Shown: positions 59,297 through 64,000 of the stretch, in pieces
How the letters are laid out: each line of letters starts with the position of its first letter
How positions within the stretch are numbered: the stretch's first letter is position 1
Source: Clostridia bacterium
GTDB taxonomy: Bacteria; Bacillota; Clostridia; Christensenellales; CAG-138
DNA length: 64,000 nucleotides
NCBI GenBank assembly: GCA_003246365.1
Contig: QKAN01000216.1
Span: 20,099 to 84,098, forward strand
Direction of reading: 5' to 3'
Made by a program: the position numbers and the translations under genes
The notes under the pieces: model-generated
Told to the model about the DNA's origin: nothing
Database searches by the model: none
What the model saw: the letters and a program-made list of their open reading frames with translations, nothing else

Positions 59297-60805
59297 ATGG
59301 ACATCCTTGAAATGCGCCACGTTTCAAAGGCGTTTGGCGGCGTTATTGCGCTTTCGGACGTGCATCTTTCGCTCGAGGCAGGAGAAATCCACGCGCTTCT
59401 GGGTGAAAACGGCGCTGGCAAATCGACGCTGATGAATATTCTCACCGGCGTGATTCCGATGGACTCCGGCGAGATCTATTTCGACGGAAAGAGCTACCCG
59501 AACCCGACCATCGCGCAGATGGAGCATGCGGGCATTGCGTTTGTCCATCAGGAAGTGAACGTGGTCAACGACTTGACCGTGTTCGAAAATATCTTTTTAA
59601 ACAGGGAATTGAAAACGAAGGTCGGCCTGCTCGATCGAAAGAAAATGATCGAGGAAGCAAGTGATCTTTTTACAAGGCTCGGGGTGGATATTGACCCCTG
59701 CATCATGGTTTCCGAACTCAAGACCAGCCAGAAGCAGCTTCTTGAAATCAGCCGTGCGCTGCATGAAGACGCGAAGCTGTTGATATTGGACGAGCCGACC
59801 ACCGCGTTGAGCACGCAGGAGGTTGAGCACTTGTTCGGAATTCTCAGAAAACTGAAAACACAAGGAAAATCCTTTATCTTTATATCGCATAAAATGCCGG
59901 AAATCTTCGAGATTGCGGATCGCTATACGGTTTTTCGAAACGGATTGTTTATTTCCAGCGGTAATATCAGCGACACTACGCCGCATCAGATTGCATCCGA
60001 CATGGTGGGCGAGCAGTATCTCGACAAAGATTACTATGAATCGCGTCCGCTCGGAGACACGATTGTTGCGCTGAAAAACGTTTCCGGACACGGGTTTCAC
60101 GATGTCAGTTTGGAAATTCGCAAAGGCGAGATCGTCGCGTTTACCGGACTTGCCGGCAGCGGCGCAAGCGAAGTGATGCAGACCATGTTTGGCGTTCTTC
60201 CGTTTGAAGGCGGCGTAATCAAAGTTGGCAACCGTTCGCTGCGCGGCACAATTCCGAAGTTTATGAAAAACGGAATCGCGATGCTGCCCAGCAACCGCAA
60301 GGAAAATTCGGTTGTGCCGGATATGGATATTCTCGACAACACCTGCATCGCGGAGCATTGTCTTACGTTGAAGAAACCGGTCATATCCTCCAAACGGGAA
60401 CTGGAGCGGTATGAATCACTTAAAAAGCTGCTCTGGATCAAAGCCGGTTCGCCGAAGGATTCCATCCTGTCGCTCTCCGGCGGAAACCAGCAAAAGGTGT
60501 TTCTCGCCCGCTGGCTCAACACGCAGGCGGATGTGCTGCTGCTTGACAACCCGACGCAGGGCGTGGACGTTGGCGCAAAAGCGGAAATTTACCGTCTGAT
60601 TCTGGAGTTTGCCTCCCGTGGAATGACGGTGATTATTAATACGCTGGAGATTCCTGAAATCAAAAAAGTATCGGATCGCTGCGTCGTCTTTTTTGAAGGG
60701 CGCGTAGCAAAGATTTTCGATCACGACGAAATAAACGAGCATGACGTCATGCTGTATTCTACCAACGCGATCAATACGCGGAGAGGAGCCAACCATGCGG
60801 GCTAA
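59297..60805 (+). CDS. sugar ABC transporter ATP-binding protein (double-domain, RbsA/MglA type)
   Basis: 502 residues with two ABC domains. First domain: GENGAGKST (Walker A), LDEPTTALS (Walker B) and SHKMPEI. Second domain: a degenerate Walker A region (GLAGSGASEVM), LSGGNQQKVFLARWL signature and LLLDNPTQGVDVGAK. This arrangement is typical of CUT2-class importers. It pairs with the permease that overlaps its end. Confidence 0.92.
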   Translation: MDILEMRHVSKAFGGVIALSDVHLSLEAGEIHALLGENGAGKSTLMNILTGVIPMDSGEIYFDGKSYPNPTIAQMEHAGIAFVHQEVNVVNDLTVFENIFLNRELKTKVGLLDRKKMIEEASDLFTRLGVDIDPCIMVSELKTSQKQLLEISRALHEDAKLLILDEPTTALSTQEVEHLFGILRKLKTQGKSFIFISHKMPEIFEIADRYTVFRNGLFISSGNISDTTPHQIASDMVGEQYLDKDYYESRPLGDTIVALKNVSGHGFHDVSLEIRKGEIVAFTGLAGSGASEVMQTMFGVLPFEGGVIKVGNRSLRGTIPKFMKNGIAMLPSNRKENSVVPDMDILDNTCIAEHCLTLKKPVISSKRELERYESLKKLLWIKAGSPKDSILSLSGGNQQKVFLARWLNTQADVLLLDNPTQGVDVGAKAEIYRLILEFASRGMTVIINTLEIPEIKKVSDRCVVFFEGRVAKIFDHDEINEHDVMLYSTNAINTRRGANHAG

Positions 60806-61913
60806 TAAAGGCGGTATCGCCGGAGTCGGATCGTTTCTGGCGAAAGCCTGGAAGCGCTACAGCTTCATCTTTGTTTTTGCAATTATATTGCTGGTTTACG
60901 CGCTGACCATTCAGGCGAACGGAAACACATTTAAGTGGGGACACATTACGGCGATCCTCGCAAGCCAGAACACGGTCATCGTCGGAACGATGGCGCTCGG
61001 TATGGCGCTGGTTATCATCACCGGACAGATCGATCTTTCGGTCGGTTCCGCGCTGGTTCTTAGCAGCGGTGTTGCCATTATGGCGTTTAACATTACCAAC
61101 AACGTGCTGCTTACGCTGCTTGCGGCGCTCGCCGCAGGCGCGCTCTGCGGACTGATCAACGGCGTTCTTGCGGGCTATGCGAAGATGCCGCCGTTTATCG
61201 TAACGCTCGGCACAATGCTCATCTACCGCTCGATTACGCTCTCCGTGGTGCGCGAAATCGATCCCGCTATTACGGGTTCGTCAAGCAGCCAGTTCGCCAT
61301 GCTCAGCAGCAACAGCGCATATGACGCGCTGCGCATGAAATTCGGAACAGGAAGTCTTGCGGGCGTGTCGATTCCGTATATCACATTTGTGTTTGTTGCG
61401 GTCATGCTGCTCGTCCTCTTGATTTCGCGGCGCACCAAATACGGAAAGAGCGTTTATGCTGTCGGAAGCAACGAAAAAGCCGCGTTTCTTGCGGGTGTTA
61501 AGGTGCAGAGCGTCAAAGTGTCCGTATTCGTCATAACGGGCCTCCTGGTTGGCGTAGCGAGCTTTGTTCAGGCATGTAAGATCGGCAACGTAACGCCGGC
61601 ATCCTCTGGTAAGAGCTATGAGATGTACGCCATCGCGGCGGTGGTGCTCGGCGGCATCAGCATGAGCGGCGGACGCGGCAACCTGCTCGGCGTGTTCTTC
61701 GGCGCGCTGTCCTATACGACGATCAATTTTATCATCGTCTCCATTCCGGCGCTTACCACGGACATTCAAGATACGTTCCAGGGGCTCGTGCTCATCGCAG
61801 TTATCCTGATTCAAACCGTTGGCCCGGTCATCAAAGAACGCTTTGTAGAGGCGAAAAAACGCCGTATGTCGCGCAGGTTGGAGCGGAAGGAATCCGCTGG
61901 CACAGCGGCGTAA
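60795..61913 (+). CDS. sugar ABC transporter permease (RbsC/AraH type)
   Basis: 372 residues with about ten transmembrane helices; GQIDLSVGSALVLSSGVAIMAF and the EAA-like GGISMSGGRGNLLGVFFGALSYTTINF are characteristic of CUT2 permeases. The ATG at 60795 overlaps the ATPase gene by 11 bp with GAGAGGAG upstream. A hydrophilic C-terminal tail is rich in Arg and Lys. Confidence 0.92.
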   Translation: MRANKGGIAGVGSFLAKAWKRYSFIFVFAIILLVYALTIQANGNTFKWGHITAILASQNTVIVGTMALGMALVIITGQIDLSVGSALVLSSGVAIMAFNITNNVLLTLLAALAAGALCGLINGVLAGYAKMPPFIVTLGTMLIYRSITLSVVREIDPAITGSSSSQFAMLSSNSAYDALRMKFGTGSLAGVSIPYITFVFVAVMLLVLLISRRTKYGKSVYAVGSNEKAAFLAGVKVQSVKVSVFVITGLLVGVASFVQACKIGNVTPASSGKSYEMYAIAAVVLGGISMSGGRGNLLGVFFGALSYTTINFIIVSIPALTTDIQDTFQGLVLIAVILIQTVGPVIKERFVEAKKRRMSRRLERKESAGTAA

Positions 61914-61940
61914 CGACAACCCCAAAAAATAGCATATTAA

Positions 61941-61970
61941 AAGGGAACGCGAAGACGTTCCCTTTTTTAT
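61941..61970 (+). terminator. terminator of the sugar operon
   Basis: AAGGGAACG (61941-61949) and CGTTCCCTT (61956-61964), loop CGAAGA, then TTTTAT. Confidence 0.9.
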
Positions 61971-61991
61971 ACCCGAATCATGTAAAAAATA

Positions 61992-64000
61992 TTACAGTAG
62001 ATCGCGAAAATACAATCCGGTGGTATGCGGCGCTTCTGTTTTCTGGCCGGAACGGATTCTCTCCGTAATCAAATGAATTTCTTCCGCACTCTCACGGGTG
62101 AAATAAAGCAACTGAAAATCGAGACCGCTGAGCGCGCGTCCCGACAAATCGAGCGGAACGCTGTTGAGCAGCGTTGCGGTGCGCTTTTCGTTGCATTCGA
62201 CAGGAAAATCAATCTCTTTGCGATCCGTCAGGGAACCGTGACCGCCGCATGCCGCGCAACCGATACCCGCGCGCACCGGACAGTTGCGAACGTGCATCAG
62301 CGGGAGGTTGCCATAGGACACGATTCCGCGCGGCAGACTGCCGCCGAGCGACTTAATTTTTGCCATTGATATTTCAAACGAAACGGTGATATCGGAAAGG
62401 CCTTTTGCCTCGTAAAACAGCAACGATTCGGTATTCGTAACGTTCAGCGCAAATCCGCCGTGCACTGAAAGCCCGATCCGTTTTCCGAGAGAGATGCCAT
62501 AGACATTGTTTGCCCAGATCGAGGTCAGACCGAGTTCGGCGAGCGTTTTCAGCCGCGCGTCAAGCGTCGGTTCATCTTCTGGAAATAGCAATGTAGGTAA
62601 CTGCGCTATAAGCCTATCTCCGAGTTGCAGGATGAGGGCTTGATCGATGTATTCGAAAGGCAGCAGAATTTTTTCGAATGAATCCGTATCAACGATTTGA
62701 GAAATATCATAAAACCGCGCCCATAAAGCGGGGGCATACAATCGGGAGACAGACTTCTCGACGGTGGAACGTTTGTATGGCCTTCTTTCGTGCGGCTGAA
62801 TTTGACCGCGTAGGCCGAGCAGCTCGTCCAACGTCTGTCTCCTAAGGGCGTTGAGCGCGGACGCAGAAAGAGCATAGCCGTCTGCGATGTCCGATTGAAA
62901 ATTGCGGACATAAAACGGTGTGCCGCCTGTTTTTTCGAGACTCTTACGCGCGGTCTCTTCGTCTAGCGCGCGATTGATCGCGTGTTCAGGCGCAGGTGAC
63001 TGCGCCGAAACCGAGCGAATACCGTCGCTCGCAGATAGGGCTACGCCATCTGCGCATAAGGAAAAGGAAAGATCGACGGGGACAAGCGGTGTTTCGTTGC
63101 GGTAAAGCGTGGCGAGTGTGCCGAGCACGCCGTCCGCACCGGTTACGTCCTCTTTTGTGCGGTGACCAAACATATCCGCAGTGCGTTTGCCGGTAAGATA
63201 TCCATCCGTAAACCCGCTGCGGGAAAAGACGGAACGCAGCGTTTCCGCATCATATGGCTTACCCTCCAGCGCAAGACGGCAGGCGGTCGTTGCCGCCGCG
63301 ACATATTCCGGCCGCTTCATGCGTCCTTCAATCTTGAGCGAACGCACGCCTGCGTCGGCCATCTCACGGATATGCGGAATCAACGACATGTCTTTGAGCG
63401 ACAATGCATACGAATCATCTCCGCTTTTCCAATCCAATCGGCAAGGTTGCGCGCAGAGACCACGGTTGCCGCTCCGACCGCCGAGCATGGCGGAGAGATA
63501 ACATGCGCCGGAAACGCTCATGCAGTGTGCGCCGTGGATAAACGCTTCCGCAGGAATGCTGACCGCAGAACAGATGGTCTCCATTTCTTTGAGCGTTAAT
63601 TCGCGTGCAAGCACAATGCTGTCGAAACCGACGTCCTGCAAAAACAGCGCGCCGTCAACGTTATGCACCGCGGTCTGCGTGGAAGCGAATCGTTTTATGG
63701 TTGGGTAACGACTCGCGAACAGGCGAAGAACAGCCATATCCTGAATGATGACCGCGTCTGCGCCTGCTTTGGCAATCCTGTCAGCTTCTTTCTCCAGCTC
63801 GTCCATTTCATTATCCAGAACGAGCGTGTTTACGGTGAGGTAGACGTTAACGTTCCTTGCATGACAATAGGAGACTGTTTCAGACAGATCGTCTTCGGCG
63901 AAGTTTACGGCGTTTCTGCGTGCGTTAAAATTATGTCCGCCGAGGTAAACGGCGTTTGCGCCGCAGCGAACCGCGGCGAGCAGCTGTTCTTTGCCTCCAG
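61992..64000 (-). CDS. peptidase U32-family protein, 5' end beyond the right edge
   Basis: About 669 residues are inside the window; the frame stays open to 64000 (GKEQLLAAVRCGANAVYLGG near the edge), so the start is outside. The U32 signature is complete: EAFIHGAHCMSVSGACYLSAMLGGRSGNRGLCAQPCR, and later HLRK-like repeats and a Cys-rich CPVRAGIGCAACGGHGSL near the C-terminus. The family includes collagenase-like peptidases and the RlhA/TrhP RNA hydroxylases, where those Cys bind an iron-sulfur cluster. RNA hydroxylation is as likely as proteolysis. Confidence 0.85.
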   Translation of the reverse strand, partial: GGKEQLLAAVRCGANAVYLGGHNFNARRNAVNFAEDDLSETVSYCHARNVNVYLTVNTLVLDNEMDELEKEADRIAKAGADAVIIQDMAVLRLFASRYPTIKRFASTQTAVHNVDGALFLQDVGFDSIVLARELTLKEMETICSAVSIPAEAFIHGAHCMSVSGACYLSAMLGGRSGNRGLCAQPCRLDWKSGDDSYALSLKDMSLIPHIREMADAGVRSLKIEGRMKRPEYVAAATTACRLALEGKPYDAETLRSVFSRSGFTDGYLTGKRTADMFGHRTKEDVTGADGVLGTLATLYRNETPLVPVDLSFSLCADGVALSASDGIRSVSAQSPAPEHAINRALDEETARKSLEKTGGTPFYVRNFQSDIADGYALSASALNALRRQTLDELLGLRGQIQPHERRPYKRSTVEKSVSRLYAPALWARFYDISQIVDTDSFEKILLPFEYIDQALILQLGDRLIAQLPTLLFPEDEPTLDARLKTLAELGLTSIWANNVYGISLGKRIGLSVHGGFALNVTNTESLLFYEAKGLSDITVSFEISMAKIKSLGGSLPRGIVSYGNLPLMHVRNCPVRAGIGCAACGGHGSLTDRKEIDFPVECNEKRTATLLNSVPLDLSGRALSGLDFQLLYFTRESAEEIHLITERIRSGQKTEAPHTTGLYFRDLL

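Noticed and set aside
1..64000. tRNA, rRNA, tmRNA, RNase P or SRP RNA genes
   Set aside because: No cloverleaf, CCA-ended gene or conserved core of these RNAs was noticed on either strand; a covariance scan was not possible.

Overview
The window looks like chromosomal DNA from an anaerobic, Gram-positive Clostridia-type bacterium of fairly high GC. Supporting this are a type III glutamine synthetase with an ANTAR antiterminator, a bifunctional AdhE, a hybrid-cluster protein, an ECF-type vitamin transporter subunit, a MarR/FabT-headed fatty-acid operon that uses FabK, single-membrane lipoproteins with Gram-positive lipoboxes, and strong GGAGG ribosome binding sites. No rRNA, tRNA, CRISPR array, transposase or integrase was seen. 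I could not place it at genus level.

Layout. 1-3.5 kb: edge of a TetR gene, a geranylgeranyl-reductase-like flavoprotein, and an SDR divergent from a TetR regulator. 3.5-9.7 kb: nitrogen assimilation (ANTAR regulator, glnA, glnN, asnB) with a leader attenuator in front of glnN. 9.7-10.1 kb: a 91-bp tandem repeat array derived from the asnB terminator region. 10.3-15.1 kb: mixed housekeeping genes (MgtC-like, thioredoxin, pseudouridine synthase, DUF4180, GerMN lipoprotein, membrane protein, DUF3795, thioesterase). 15.2-21.5 kb: adhE with a small kinase-like gene, a LysR regulator and an N-acyl-amino-acid amidohydrolase. 21.6-26.5 kb: cobalamin-riboswitch-controlled btuFCD, a CobC-like phosphatase, and an ECF S component behind an unidentified structured leader. 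26.5-33.2 kb: DUF3842/TetR pair, two tiny membrane proteins, LRR lipoprotein, Hcp, PPC-domain protein, CoA-disulfide-reductase-like flavoprotein. 33.3-37.3 kb: PadR/iron-sulfur operon whose 3' end is duplicated on either side of an AT-rich insert carrying one large ATPase, probably a defence gene. 37.3-43.4 kb: secreted Ig-like protein, tandem diguanylate cyclases, methyltransferase, acetyltransferase and a candidate structured RNA. 43.4-53.3 kb: a complete type II fatty-acid operon, fabT-accBCDA-fabH-acpP-fabK-fabD-fabG-fabF-fabZ. 53.3-61.9 kb: a sugar-utilisation island (two LacI regulators, isomerase, Gfo/Idh dehydrogenase, ABC importer). The right edge holds a U32 peptidase-family gene.

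Systems. GlnA and GlnN make glutamine and AsnB uses it; the ANTAR protein is the likely antiterminator for the glnN-asnB leader. The fatty-acid operon contains every step from acetyl-CoA carboxylation through elongation, with a candidate FabT operator in front of both fabT and accB. The B12 genes join corrinoid uptake to a probable alpha-ribazole phosphatase. The best candidates for something undescribed are the ATPase insert between 150-bp repeats (34571-37232), the leader with three identical-loop hairpins before the ECF gene (26309-26461), and the structured RNA candidate (43042-43200).
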